A stretch of DNA of 64,000 nt, from the NCBI GenBank assembly GCA_907163375.1, contig CAJQUW010002215.1, positions 434,001 to 498,000 on the forward strand, given 5' to 3'. A program made the translations under genes and the position numbers. Positions 11,533 to 22,799 of this stretch are shown here, in pieces. The notes under the pieces were generated by a model. The model made no database searches, was not told the origin of the DNA, and was given only the letters and a program-made list of their open reading frames with translations. The stretch's first letter is position 1; every line of letters starts with the position of its first letter. This DNA is from Prostheceraeus crozeri (lineage: Eukaryota; Platyhelminthes; Polycladida; Euryleptidae).

Positions 11533-11845
11533 TATTCATGTGGAAAGAGAGAACGCTAAATAAGTTTTGCAAATGGATTTATAAAACTGACTTTGAAAAC
11601 AGACTTTGAAAACTGATTCTGAGAATAATTTACGTAGGCGTAAATTGAACTGTCAAAATTTTACCGATGCGTAAATTGAAATGACAAGAGATTCCGATAT
11701 AATTTTAGGGGAAAGCTGTTAGATGTTTTCCGTTGCTAGAACAATAAATCTCTCTCTCTCTTCAATCATCAGCCAGTGTACGTGTTCATTGAATAATTTT
11801 GAGTTTATGAGTTACAATGATCTTCTGGTTCACACAATTAGTACT

Positions 11846-12379
11846 TTAAACAATGGTGAGAGTACAGTAACGAAGAATGTCTAAGTAATAATTGCGTCTT
11901 CTTAATTTATCATAATGCTCTAATCTTAATAATAATTGAGATTCCTTATCTTTCATATAACGTACTCTATCATTGTGTTTTTCTTTATTCAATTCAGTTA
12001 TTTTTAATTGTGATAACGAAGGATACATTCTCAAAGTTCCTTCCATTTTCGTCCCCGTTGAGGTTTCTTCCACTTTTGTTTCATCCATTTTTTAGTAAAT
12101 ATTTTGAATACAATCTTCTGAAATTCTTAGACTACCTAAATTTTCGACTACGTGAAATTTTCGACCACGTGATATTTTTTAGATTACGTGATATTTTGAG
12201 ACAACTTAAATTTTCGATATTTTTCGACCACGTGATATTTTTCGGACTACCTAAATTTCCGATATTTGGAGACTACCTAAATTTTTGAAATTTATAGACT
12301 ACGTAAATTTTTGAAAAAACTCGAAAGGTGTGACATCCGGTGCGAGCGAAGCGATGTGCCGGATGTCATACCCTATACT
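11846..12379 (-). repeat. Right terminal inverted repeat of the left Polinton, holding a gene start
   Basis: Read on the minus strand, 12088 downward starts after ACTAAAAAATGG and encodes a protein start matching 57475 onward in the other copy (shared PSLSQLKI, LNKEKH, RVRYMKDKESQLLLRLEHY), with similarity lost near 11895. Since 57475 is at a left end, the match is explained if the terminal inverted repeat, roughly 480 bp, includes the first part of the left-end gene. Outside it (12090-12330) are degenerate short repeats with CTACGTGA/CTACCTAAATTT cores. Confidence 0.7.
12331..12368. repeat. Terminal hairpin with 10-bp arms
   Basis: TGACATCCGG at 12331 and CCGGATGTCA at 12359 form perfect 10-bp arms. 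The 18-nt loop contains GCGAAGC, itself known to form a very stable mini-hairpin. It lies about 11 bp inside the inferred element end. Confidence 0.7.
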
Positions 12380-15204
12380 ACTCTCGTTCGCTCGATCTCT
12401 TGAGACCCATTCTCTCTCTTTCACACACGCACGCACTCACATTCACCAATAGCCTACTCTGCATGGAAGAAGTTTTCATTAGGTGGAACTTGGAACACAT
12501 GTGAATGTTGATTGATGTATCTCTGAATGTCGGCTCCCTCTCAAAAAAGCAGCCTGACGTAATTATTCATCCATCTGTGGTTGTAATACTTTTTGCTTCG
12601 TTTGCAAGTAGTGAGATATGAACCCTAAGCAATTCAATCATCAGTGAAATGCATCCTATTTTACCTCAGCATAAAATTATTCAATATAGGGTGCCTGTGC
12701 TTGCACAAGAGTTAAACAATATCTATTAATTAATTTTGAAATTAACGTTGTACAATAATCCGAAAGTGGAACATATGTTAATTGCAAAGAGTCAGATTAT
12801 ACAACTGTCTTGCGATAAAGACAGAATTCCCATGTATGCATGCATGTCACATCAAGGATACTAAGAGGTTTTGTAAATACTTCGCACTGGGGGAAAATGT
12901 ATTTCATGCAACATCCTCATGAAAATACTGAGTTCAAACAAGATACAAAGTGGATTGAAAATAGAAATGATTTAATATCGATTGCAGAAGGGTTTTCTAA
13001 ATACTGCAAAGCAGGTTTTTAAAATAATCAGAAAGGGTTCAATCTTCGGTCTATAATCTTGGAATGTGTCCCAAGATCTTGGGTCAACACTCCAAGCTTT
13101 CGAAAAACCCAAGATCCAACCGCTTTTGCCTGAACTTCATCAATCAATAGCAATTTGAGGAAAAGAGGTAGAGCCGAATCAGAACGCTAGATGCTGCTAA
13201 TTTTGTGTGGCATGTATCAGTCGTGCAATGCAAGCCTACTTGATATTTTAGCAATTCACTTCAGAATTAATAGGCCTATTCTCGATAAAGATGTCCATTG
13301 GATGGCAAAAAACTTCCGAAATGTCACATTACAATGAGGGTGGGCTGTAGACTCCTACTTTCCTCTGACTACAGATCTGCGGTAATGGATCGGATATACG
13401 CAACATTTTGTTTGCAACTTGATGTATTTTCCTTAGTTTTGAAAATTCGTTTGAGCCTAATTCATTTGTTTCATATTTCTTGAGATATAGTTTGCTTGAA
13501 ACTTCTTTACAAAACTCTGTCTGGAAAATAAAAACATTTCTACATGAATGCAGAGAAAGTAACTTATTTTTCAAACTTGATCATGCTTACAGCCAAAAAC
13601 GATTGACTGACATCCGTCATCATTTAATGAAATATCAAGTAAGCCCAAACGTATTTGATAAAAACTTCCCATTCGAGGAAAACCAAACATAATGACAAAA
13701 TTCGCTTTCTGCTATGTTAAATCCATCCCTTGTCTGTCAATTTTCTTCATCAACCAAAAAATTTCCGCCTTAATTATTCATGAACTATTTGTATTTACAA
13801 ATTATGAAAGTCATTTTTATACACGCTTAATACAGGAAATCATTTTATAGATTTCCATCGGGAATAATTATCAAGAATAGAGACATGCTTCTCTAAAGGA
13901 AGTGTCTCTTGAAATCTGTTTTGGTCGACTGTCTTTATCCATCCTTGATCAAAGCGCTTAAGTTGAGTTTTTCTTTATTGTGAAAATAGATCTGCAAAAC
14001 TGGCAATGTATTTACAGCTACCCATATTTAAATATTTTTATCATTCGATGGAAATGAACTTTTGGCATTTGGTGCATCAAGCATGGATCAAAAAAGGCAG
14101 TCCGTTGACAGCTGCTCCGGTAGATGTAGTCCCCCTGCAATGGTTTCCTGGCAAAGATTCGTAACTTACTTGATTAGGGCTCTGTTATGATATTAGAAAA
14201 ATGACCATTAAGTGCAACAATTAATTATGCTTATCCATTTTCTCATGATCATAGGTCAATCTCTTCACTATCGTTAATGTTTTATGAATGCGTACAAGAC
14301 ATGTTCTATAAAACAAAAGGCATTAGTAAAAGTAAAAGTCGTTGAATGCACTTCCACACCTACGAGTATATCTATTTATTTAGTCGGAATGTGACAAAGC
14401 ATCAAAAATATAACAGCACGAAAATTACTTTCTGTATTTCGATACAAAGTAGAAAAATCTTTATCCCTCTGAATAGGATGAGTGTTGTGTCAAGTAACTT
14501 TGTAATTGCATAGCACCTGACAATGTACATTATGAAAATAAGTGTGACACGAAAGATTTTATGACGCAATTCAAGCTGCAATTCTACCGATTACATCAAT
14601 ATCAAAATTGGTTACTTTGTTTATCAGAAAACTGATAGAATGTGAAACAAATTAATGTTGACATGATTATTACCAACTATGAAACACTAAATTGCACTTC
14701 TTTGTGGGCATCTCTTGGATCCTGCTATTATTATTGCCGATTTCAATCGCTTTGATGGGTTTGGCATCTCCAGAATACATTTTCCTATTAGATACGTAAT
14801 TTATATAGAAAACTATCACAACTTATTTAAACAAAAATCCTTCTTTTTGTTTTAAGTTAGTGGGACTGGAATGGACAGCAACTGTTTGTTGATGGCAATT
14901 TCAGCTGACTGTGAATCGTTGCAAAGTACACTAAATAGGAATTGATACCTAACCATGTCAACCAATGGAGGTCGTCATCGTTTAGGTACCGTTTGCATAA
15001 CAATACGTGTCCACGACGGCACGAAAATGAGGCTTTCACAGAATGATATGCAACCCTCTGGTCTGACGAATTCTACCCGCCTCATCTTCTTGTCAGACAT
15101 TAAGGATCAAATAAAAACACAAGTAAATTCAATGAATAGCTAATGGAAATTTTCAATGAAAATCAATAAATTTTATGTCTTCTCTGATTAAATGAAAAGC
15201 ACTA
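12380..15204. other. Intergenic, no gene recognised
   Basis: Only short, unsupported frames. Notable items are an imperfect 39-bp palindrome at 13058-13096 (CTTGGAATGT...CACTCCAAG) and a 22-bp string at about 14851 (TTTAAGTTAGTGGGACTGGA) that recurs with one change at about 40090, so it may mark an old interspersed repeat. Confidence 0.5.
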
Positions 15205-18200
15205 AAATTCAAATTCAAATATGCACTATATTTAGAGTGGCATTATGCTACGAGGCTTCAAGGCCACTTTACAATTTACAATATAAGTAATAGAAATAAA
15301 AGAGATACAAAGGAGAGTCATTTATAAGTAAGATCGATAAGGTATTTCTTCACTTGTTTCTTGAAGGAACGCATATTGTCAATCGCTCGCAAGTTCTGGG
15401 GAAGTGAGCTCCAACTCCTCGCAGCAGCTACCGGAGATGATCTACCACCAAAAGTTGGGCATCGATAAGATGGGACCGCAATGCAGAATGAATCTGCAGA
15501 CCGCAATCGGGATCTTCCAGGCATAGAGGAGACATCCACCAGGGAGCAGCTGAGATAATCAGGAGCACACTCTCGGCGACAACAGAAGGTCAGAACTGAT
15601 AGTCTATAAGTAATACGTTGACGAATAGGCAGCCACTGTAATTCATTTAACAAAGGAGTTATTGACGAATAGCGGGAAGTGCCGTAAATCATACGGGCGG
15701 CTGCATTTAGCACAGATTGTAATCGCTTCACTTGTTGCTCAGGGATTCCATACATGACAGGAATGCAGTAATCCAACTTTGAGATGACCATGGAAGTAAT
15801 CAATGTCAGGAGTAGATCACGTGGGATATAAGGGATAATACTGCTAATCTGGCGCATCATCCCAAAGCACGATGACACACATTTCGAGATATTTAGCTTG
15901 AATGAAAGTTCTGAGTCCAAGAATACTCCAAGACAGCGCACTGAATTTGATGGAAGGATATGAGAGGATCCTATTCTCAAGGGCGCTGTTGGGACAGAAC
16001 GCCGACGTTTGCCTGAGTGACACCATAGAAATTCAGTTTTCTCTGTATTCAATAGGAGACGATTTGCACTGCACCATTGAACAACATCATCTAGACAACA
16101 TGCCATCTCGGCAGCTAGATCGTCAGTCGCATTTGGCGAACACGCTCCATAAATCTGCACATCATCCGCGTAAATATGCAACTTGAAGTTATGATCACGA
16201 ACAACATTGATAACTTCTACCATAAACAAAACAAAAGGAAGCGGGCCCATCACTGAGCCTTGGGGCACACCCCAGTTCCACATCTTGGAATCAGAAGTTG
16301 AAGCGCCTACACGAACAGACACTGGTCGATCACTCAAGAATGATTGTATCCATGGAATAACTAGACCAGAAAAACCAAAGGATAGTCTCAGGCGTTGTGT
16401 AAGAATTCCATGGTCAATGGAGTCAAACGCAGCGGTAAGGTCCAAAAAAGCCAAAAGACACAATTCACCATTATCCAATGACGAGAGAATATCCGTGGAT
16501 AATTTCAGTATCGATGTTTCCGTTGAATGATATCTCCGATAAGCCGATTGCACGTCAGGAAACAAGTTGTTTGAGAACAAATAAGTTCGACACTGATTGG
16601 ATATAATTCGCTCTATGACTTTAGAGATGATATTAAGTTTTGAAATTGGCCGGTACGATGCAGCTTGTGATGTATCCATTTTGTCATTTTTCAGTGTAGG
16701 TGTGATGACAGTGACTTTCCATAATTGTGGGAAGACTCCAGTAGAGAACGAAAGATTGTATAGATAAGTAATGAACGGAGCCACGATATCCAAACAGTCC
16801 TTCAAGAGGTTCACAGGTAGAGCATCACTGGTAGAGCTCTTGTTCGGAAGACCACGGAAAGCGTCGAATACATCTGCAATCGATACAGGGTCGAATCGTT
16901 CAAAGACAGAGTTTGGAGTCTGCGAAGTAATTCCTGGACAGATATTACCAGTCTGCTGCCTGATCATCGAGATCTTTTGATCATAATAATTGAGAAAATC
17001 ACTTGCCTTTAAATCTGGGTTAGGTTTGGGACGACCACGACCCATGATACTATCGATGGACCGCCAGAGTTCTTTCGGTGACTTTAACTCGGATTTCAGC
17101 TTATCACACCAAAAAGATTGGCGTTTGGATTTGAGCATTTCTCTGTATGACTTGGTCACTTGCTTCCACTTAAAGAAAGCTTCAGAAACCAGCAAAGTAT
17201 TTTGATCCGTGGATGGAAGAGATCGCTGCAGAGATCGGAAACGACGTTCATGCTGTCGAACACTGCGCTTTGCTGCCCGACAGTCCTCATCGAACCATGG
17301 ATCAGACAACCTTCGTCGAATATTGACCACCTTAAGAGGAGCCATTTGATCAACGACAGACTTGATGGTGGAGTCAAACAGAAGAGCGAGCTGATCAACA
17401 TCACAATTAGTCCAATTAGCAGGGCCGCAAAGCTTAGTCTCCATCAGTGACGCTCGCAGGTGAGAAACGTCAATCTGTCGCCATTTTCGGAAACGAATTT
17501 CCTCATACAAAGGAGCAGGCCTGTGAATTGGTAATGTCCAAGATAGTAGACTATGGTCAGAAATTCCAGGATCCGATATCTGAACATCGAGTGGCTGAGC
17601 GTCAGATCTTGAGAATACAACATAAAGCATGCCACCTCTATTATGAGTGGCATTATGAACTTGACATTCAAAGCTATATGATTGGAACAGATCAATTAAC
17701 ATCCGTGTATTACGATCATCTGATTTCTCCAAATGAACATTCAAGTCACCAGTCACCACAACTGAACAAGAGAAGGTGCTCAATTGATCCATCAATGATG
17801 ATAACTCAGAGAAAAATCCAGATAATGAACCAGTGCGATAAATAACGAGAATGATGACAGTAAATGAATCACTCGTGATCTTCACACATACATTTTCAAA
17901 GGATTTCGTATCTACACCAATTTGTAGGCGTGTAAGTCGGACACCAGTGCTCACGACGGCCACTCCACCATGATTGACTGTCAGGATATACGGATTAGCA
18001 CGAACTCTTGGTTGATGGACCACAGAAAACCCATGTTGTGCAAATTTCCGAATACAGACCGAATCGTCATCATGCCAGGTCTCTACCATCATGAATACAT
18101 TTATACCACTATCACGCTGAAGTTGCAATACATCATCCACTTTGTGATGTAAGGATCGAACATTGAGCATACCAAAAGTAAGATATTTGCTCGGGGAAAA

Positions 18201-18560
18201 GATATGGCGATGAGTTCTTTGCAATGTTCTCAAAAATTGCTGTCGACGAGGTTCCAGATCATTTGACGACAAGGAATTCTTACTAGCATGGTTGTACATT
18301 GTGTGAGTTGGAATATGTCTAATATACACGTAGATGCCATAGTACCATAGGCGGCGTCTTGTCTACCTTGATACACAGACACACGGCTTCCGTTGAAAGT
18401 CACGCAGATCATCGATTTTATACCTATAACGGACAGACATGAAGATTGCAGGTAGAAGCAACAACGGCTGGAGGCGCGCTAACCATCCGACCGTTCACTC
18501 TGACTGCGAACGATCGAAATCGTAATTCAATAAAATTACGGTGCTATACCCTGCGAGAGC
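15205..18560 (-). mobile_element. CR1/L2-group LINE, near full length
   Basis: The minus-strand non-LTR retrotransposon covers one long ORF, a 3' UTR of about 110 bp and a terminal ATTTGAATTTGAATTTT-like microsatellite at about 15205-15225, the style of 3' end used by CR1/L2-type LINEs. The 5' boundary is not sharp; about 230 bp upstream of the ORF looks like 5' UTR. No poly(A) tail or clear target-site duplication was found. Confidence 0.8.
15318..18329 (-). CDS. LINE ORF2: AP endonuclease plus reverse transcriptase (1003 aa)
   Basis: The frame is uninterrupted. The N-terminal apurinic-type endonuclease (about 50-275) shows LNVRSLHHK, VETWHDD, TGDLNVH (193-199) and SDHSLLSW (257-264). The reverse transcriptase (about 530-790) shows FLDLTAAFDSIDH, GVPQGSVMGPL and the catalytic YADD at 720-723. 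The C-terminal block with AAARMIYG and LQWLPIRQRI is typical of CR1/L2 proteins. One oddity: the conserved endonuclease Asp expected in a GGxLDVVF motif is Tyr here (residue 236, GGMLYVVF), so this copy may be unable to nick DNA even though its frame is open. ORF1 is not seen. Confidence 0.9.
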   Translation of the reverse strand: MYIRHIPTHTMYNHASKNSLSSNDLEPRRQQFLRTLQRTHRHIFSPSKYLTFGMLNVRSLHHKVDDVLQLQRDSGINVFMMVETWHDDDSVCIRKFAQHGFSVVHQPRVRANPYILTVNHGGVAVVSTGVRLTRLQIGVDTKSFENVCVKITSDSFTVIILVIYRTGSLSGFFSELSSLMDQLSTFSCSVVVTGDLNVHLEKSDDRNTRMLIDLFQSYSFECQVHNATHNRGGMLYVVFSRSDAQPLDVQISDPGISDHSLLSWTLPIHRPAPLYEEIRFRKWRQIDVSHLRASLMETKLCGPANWTNCDVDQLALLFDSTIKSVVDQMAPLKVVNIRRRLSDPWFDEDCRAAKRSVRQHERRFRSLQRSLPSTDQNTLLVSEAFFKWKQVTKSYREMLKSKRQSFWCDKLKSELKSPKELWRSIDSIMGRGRPKPNPDLKASDFLNYYDQKISMIRQQTGNICPGITSQTPNSVFERFDPVSIADVFDAFRGLPNKSSTSDALPVNLLKDCLDIVAPFITYLYNLSFSTGVFPQLWKVTVITPTLKNDKMDTSQAASYRPISKLNIISKVIERIISNQCRTYLFSNNLFPDVQSAYRRYHSTETSILKLSTDILSSLDNGELCLLAFLDLTAAFDSIDHGILTQRLRLSFGFSGLVIPWIQSFLSDRPVSVRVGASTSDSKMWNWGVPQGSVMGPLPFVLFMVEVINVVRDHNFKLHIYADDVQIYGACSPNATDDLAAEMACCLDDVVQWCSANRLLLNTEKTEFLWCHSGKRRRSVPTAPLRIGSSHILPSNSVRCLGVFLDSELSFKLNISKCVSSCFGMMRQISSIIPYIPRDLLLTLITSMVISKLDYCIPVMYGIPEQQVKRLQSVLNAAARMIYGTSRYSSITPLLNELQWLPIRQRITYRLSVLTFCCRRECAPDYLSCSLVDVSSMPGRSRLRSADSFCIAVPSYRCPTFGGRSSPVAAARSWSSLPQNLRAIDNMRSFKKQVKKYLIDLTYK

Positions 18561-18776
18561 ATCTAAGATGTCTGCTAAATGTTGATGCGGTTAACTTCAT
18601 TGAAAAAACTACATGAAAACATGAGTTCATAATCAGAAGACATCCCATACCAAAAACTCATAGTTCTACACTAAATTATTTTCGGTTTATCAGAGAAAGC
18701 AAAGAAAATCTCATTGTAACGAAGTCTTCACTCTGCGTCCCATTGGAATAAGATGCACTTTTTCCTGATCCTGCCT

Positions 18777-19670
18777 AACAAGAGCAGTAGTTCTCAACCT
18801 TTTAATGTTTCAGTGCCACTTGAGATCTTACACGTTCGCCGCGTACCACTTAGTCTCAAAAAAATTCTTTTTATAGTAGGAAAGATAAAATTCTTTTTTA
18901 TGAAGGAAAATGATAAGATGAAGCTGATGCGTTTGTAGTTTCACGTTTTCTGTAATGAGATTTCCTAGACGAGATGGTGCAGATGATCCAATGGTCGGAT
19001 GCGTGTGCACTTTCAACCGATGCAGTTGAAAATTTGATTTTACAAGGCAAACTCGTGTAATTTTAAAATCTATGTTTCGAGAAATTGATCTCTGAAAATT
19101 AAGCAGATGTCTACATTAATGCTGTTTCAAGATACTGTGTCAAATATCTGCGATCAAATACAAGTTGAGTATCGTTCTTTAAGTAACGTAGCCAATATTA
19201 TTTGTGAATACTTTTGGCTTGCCAAAGTTGAATATAAATTTCTATGCCAAAAAGCATTTTCAAAATACGTGATTTTGGCTTGCTGAACTTTAGGCATAAA
19301 TCTAAAATCCATGGTTTTGTTTTGTCGATTTCGACCTGTCGGTCGCTCAACAGATGTCATTGCCTATCCAATTGATATCTAAACAACATGATGCAAAGTT
19401 TGATGTGATAAGATGAAATCTATGCGCATAACAAATCTTCGTCTTTTGAGACTATGAAAAGTGATAAATTGCATCGAATTTTGTCTTCGATCTTATTTTC
19501 TCAAGCTGACCAACACTCTTCCCAGCAATTTTGGTTTGTCACATGAATAGATTGAATTATCACCATTATACATATAGCCTGCTTCGGAAGATACTCGCGT
19601 ACCATTCTGATGAGCCCTCGCATGCCACTAGTGGTACGCGCACCACACGTTGGGAACCTCTGGACAAGAG
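18777..19670. mobile_element. 878-bp non-autonomous hAT element with 8-bp TSD
   Basis: The element spans 18785-19662. It begins CAGTAGTTCTCAACCTTTT and its other end, reverse-complemented, begins CAGAGGTTCCCAACGTGTG, the CAGNGGTTCYCAAC terminus of hAT transposons. It is flanked by AACAAGAG (18777-18784) and GACAAGAG (19663-19670), an 8-bp duplication with one mismatch. No transposase frame lies inside. Confidence 0.85.
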
Positions 19671-22600
19671 ATAAGCCAAGTAGAACTCGACAGACGCCAT
19701 AGAGATAGATTTACATGCGTGTGTATTAGTCTAGAACGGACACAATCATATTCCTACCTTTAACTCAACTTTTCTGTATGAAAAATTCGTCAAATGAAAG
19801 TCGTATTATTCACACCGCTCGACTCTTCACGAGTAGAATTTTCTGACATTGTCGTTCTAATGTAGCTTCAATCTTCTTGCTCGACAGAATTCAGGCTTGA
19901 ATTTGCATTACTTTCAGTGGAAAATTGATTTTCTTGCCCCGTCAGACTAGTTCTGGTCGTGACCACCAGCATTGAGGAAAGTCATCTCCAGGCACATAGA
20001 CAATGCAATTTATTTCTGTAACAGACGCGCATTTTCGTAGCCATAGGATGTACATGTACATGAACATTGTATCATTCTGCGGAAGTCTCATTTTCGACCT
20101 CGTTCCTTGCAGAAAGTCGTGCTGGTGGTCGAATTGTATTGTTTTCCATGCGTTCCAGTCCACTAACATTGTAGAGTATAGGATTTGTATACTTTTATCC
20201 CTAACATGCGTACTCAATCAAGAAATTAACTAACTACGAGTAACAACTGAATAAAGGTATAAACACCATTTATCAGGCATATAGTTACTGCACATAATTG
20301 ACCTTTATGTAGAGCTATCAATTTAGATTTGACTGATGTGCACTTGGAGTTACATATCTACCAATCTTCGAAATTGAAATTTGCGAATTATTTTCAGAAT
20401 TGCAGCCAAATTCTAGCTTCATGCGTAAGATGTGTAATTATTTCATTGAAGAGATCATACTATTTACTTAAACACTTATCTTGTTATATTGAAAATGAAT
20501 AGGAACGAGATGAAAAATCGTGATCTTTAATGGAATTGAGTATAAAGGAAATAGATTCAGGCATCAGAAACATATAATGAAAACACTCTGTCTCGAATCA
20601 AAGTGTTGCTATTTCCGCAATTATCAGAATATTTTCGTTATCAGTGAAGAATATTTTATCAAGTAAACGATTTGAACTCGATAAATTTGATGGAAAGTAT
20701 TTCTATAAATACAATAGTCTTGATATTATGACGTTTGCGTTTGCTGTCTGTCTGGACAAATTGACGATGAATTTTGAAACATTTTGTAGCTCTTCATGGC
20801 TGCTTGGCGTTCATCATGATGGAATTGATTAACTTCATTTTCTCACTTCCTAATGCACAATATTTAAAAAAACATCATTGATACTGATGAATGCTTCAAA
20901 GTGTTTATGCTATAGCTATTGGATTGTTTTCCTTTGCAAGGACTCATGTTTCTATTTGCTAATTCTTTATTTATGCATGCTAGCACATATGCTACATGTG
21001 CTAGCATATATAAATAAATAATTAACAAAATAAAAAATAATTAAATTAACAAAAATTTTAATTTACAAAATAAAAAATCATTAAATATTTAACATAGTGT
21101 AATTTCTATATTAAGTGAATATAATAATAACACCAATAGATGCTACTGTGCTATTAATATATTATTAATAAGGTCATCATAAATACATCTGTGCAGTTTT
21201 CAACTGAAAATGCCTAGATTTCTCATGTCAGCATAATGATTTCTCTTCTTTCAATCGACTGTTTTGCAAAACATTAGCGACATGTACATGTACTTCTCTC
21301 ACGTCATCGATTTCCTTTCGATGCATAGATTTTTTCCTTCTCAACCTGATCAAAATGATTGCTAGAAAGCATTCGAACTATGCATTTCATTCAATCTCTT
21401 GCTTCAAATATTGTATGTTACCTTTTTTATCCTATGAGCAAAACGAAGGATTAGTAAGAATTTCATTTGGTTTATCAATTCAAAAGTGAGGACGCTGGGA
21501 AGGCGACCATTTCAGGCAAACATAATTTCCCTTTAACAGACTCATCACTATCTGACCCTTAAAAGAAGTCGAAACTTACAAACTGGAAGATACAGGAGTT
21601 CTCTAACTTCTGTAATTTCCTGAGTTGCACAAATCGGCATTTTAAAAGCTTAAGGCTTTTACACGTGAAACTTTATTGCTGACACCTGCAATCAGATTGC
21701 GCAGAGGCCGTTTACACTTGATATTAAAAAGTTGCTGACACTCGAGGAAAAATTGCTACTGACACTTTATCGATATATGATGAGTTAGAAAATTGCGGGA
21801 GATTGCAGAAGCGTTTACACTCGACACTTATCTATTCACGATATCATCGAGAAAGCGGACAGCTGAAGCAGTTACAGCATACATTTTAACGAGAAAAGAA
21901 TACGTAAACAGCGAATCTGGGTTCGTGAGTGCATTGAGGAGAGAACAGCTTGCATTTTGCAATGTGATTATGCTCGAATTATGAGATCAGGATCCGTGCC
22001 AGGTAGCAATTTTTTTGAGAATGTCTGCTACCGACTTTGAAGCTCTTTTGTGACGAATCATATCGAGGATTAGAAAGGAGGACACTTCAATGCGTGCGAT
22101 ACTTCAAGAAGTGATTGGGTCATGGGCCTACGCATACCGTTACCATTGGATTAAAATTATTCTTAGATGTGTTATTTTAAGATATTTTTTAAAGCGCTTC
22201 TAGAACTTTTCACGGTAAAGTTAATCAACATAAGACTGTACCCACCAACCGCAACTCATGAAACTCATGAATTGATTTCACTTCACTTCATTTCACTAAA
22301 TAGAGTAGCTTATATTTGTTACTGTACACATTCAGACAGTGTAAGAATATAAGACTACATTTTCATTTCTAGGTATACATGTGTGTAAAAACTATTGCAG
22401 AAAGCGCACAAGTAGACCTAAACTAGATACGAAAAATGCAAGTCGAATCTATAGGCCCATATGTTGCCGAAGCTTACAGGTAGTTGGTTCCGCTAACCTC
22501 GTAAAGATGGCCTTGAAAGTTCACCATCCAACCTTCATTGCCCGCCACTGATGTACACCAAAACACAACAATATACAATATGTGTTTCCACAATTCCTAT

Positions 22601-22799
22601 GATAAGTTAACCTAAAACTCTAACATCAATGTCAAAAATATATATTCAAATCAAGAAAGTAGGCTTAATAATATAATGCGGTAAATGATATATCGGTACT
22701 GAAACCTAATGGATCAGTTGAGCTTTTATTTTTAGCATTGAATGAACTTAATTGCCTTTTAAAAACCATTTCGTGACGAAGTTATCGCCGGCGCTCCTA
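19671..22799. other. Intergenic, no gene recognised
   Basis: No coding signal supported. Contains the palindrome listed separately (20967-21017) and a short inverted pair GACCACCAGCA (about 19960) / TGCTGGTGGTC (about 20119). Confidence 0.5.
20967..21017. repeat. Near-perfect palindrome, 22-bp arms
   Basis: Arms at 20967-20988 and 20996-21017 match at 20 of 22 positions with a 7-nt loop; the inner 12 bp (ATGCTAGCACAT) are perfect. A cruciform or small foldback origin is possible. Confidence 0.8.

Larger units (their letters stand above)
1..12379. mobile_element. Polinton/Maverick (adintovirus-like) element, left copy, 5' end outside window
   Basis: This is a capsid-bearing virus-like DNA transposon fossil. 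Parts in order: two small left-end proteins, a penton/minor-capsid-like protein, FtsK/HerA-type packaging ATPase, PolB (minus), a small minus-strand protein, a fibre-like coiled-coil protein, a small core-like protein, major capsid protein, a tandem repeat, a pX-like protein, PLA2, integrase, adenain-like protease (minus), an unknown minus-strand protein and a terminal inverted repeat. The element is broken, with at least about a dozen breaks overall, though several parts keep long frames. The right end is placed at 12379 because its reverse complement begins AGTATAGGG, resembling the AGTAATGGG start of the second copy at 56867. Coding DNA differs from the second copy by roughly 5% where compared by eye, which suggests a fairly young family. 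Confidence 0.9.

Noticed and set aside
14851-14940. Repeat shared with about 40088-40160 as a transposon end
   Set aside because: Only about 22 bp match convincingly; no partner end or duplication was found.
15844-18152. Many 60-130-aa open frames on both strands within the LINE
   Set aside because: They overlap the 1003-aa LINE ORF in other frames and show no domain of their own.
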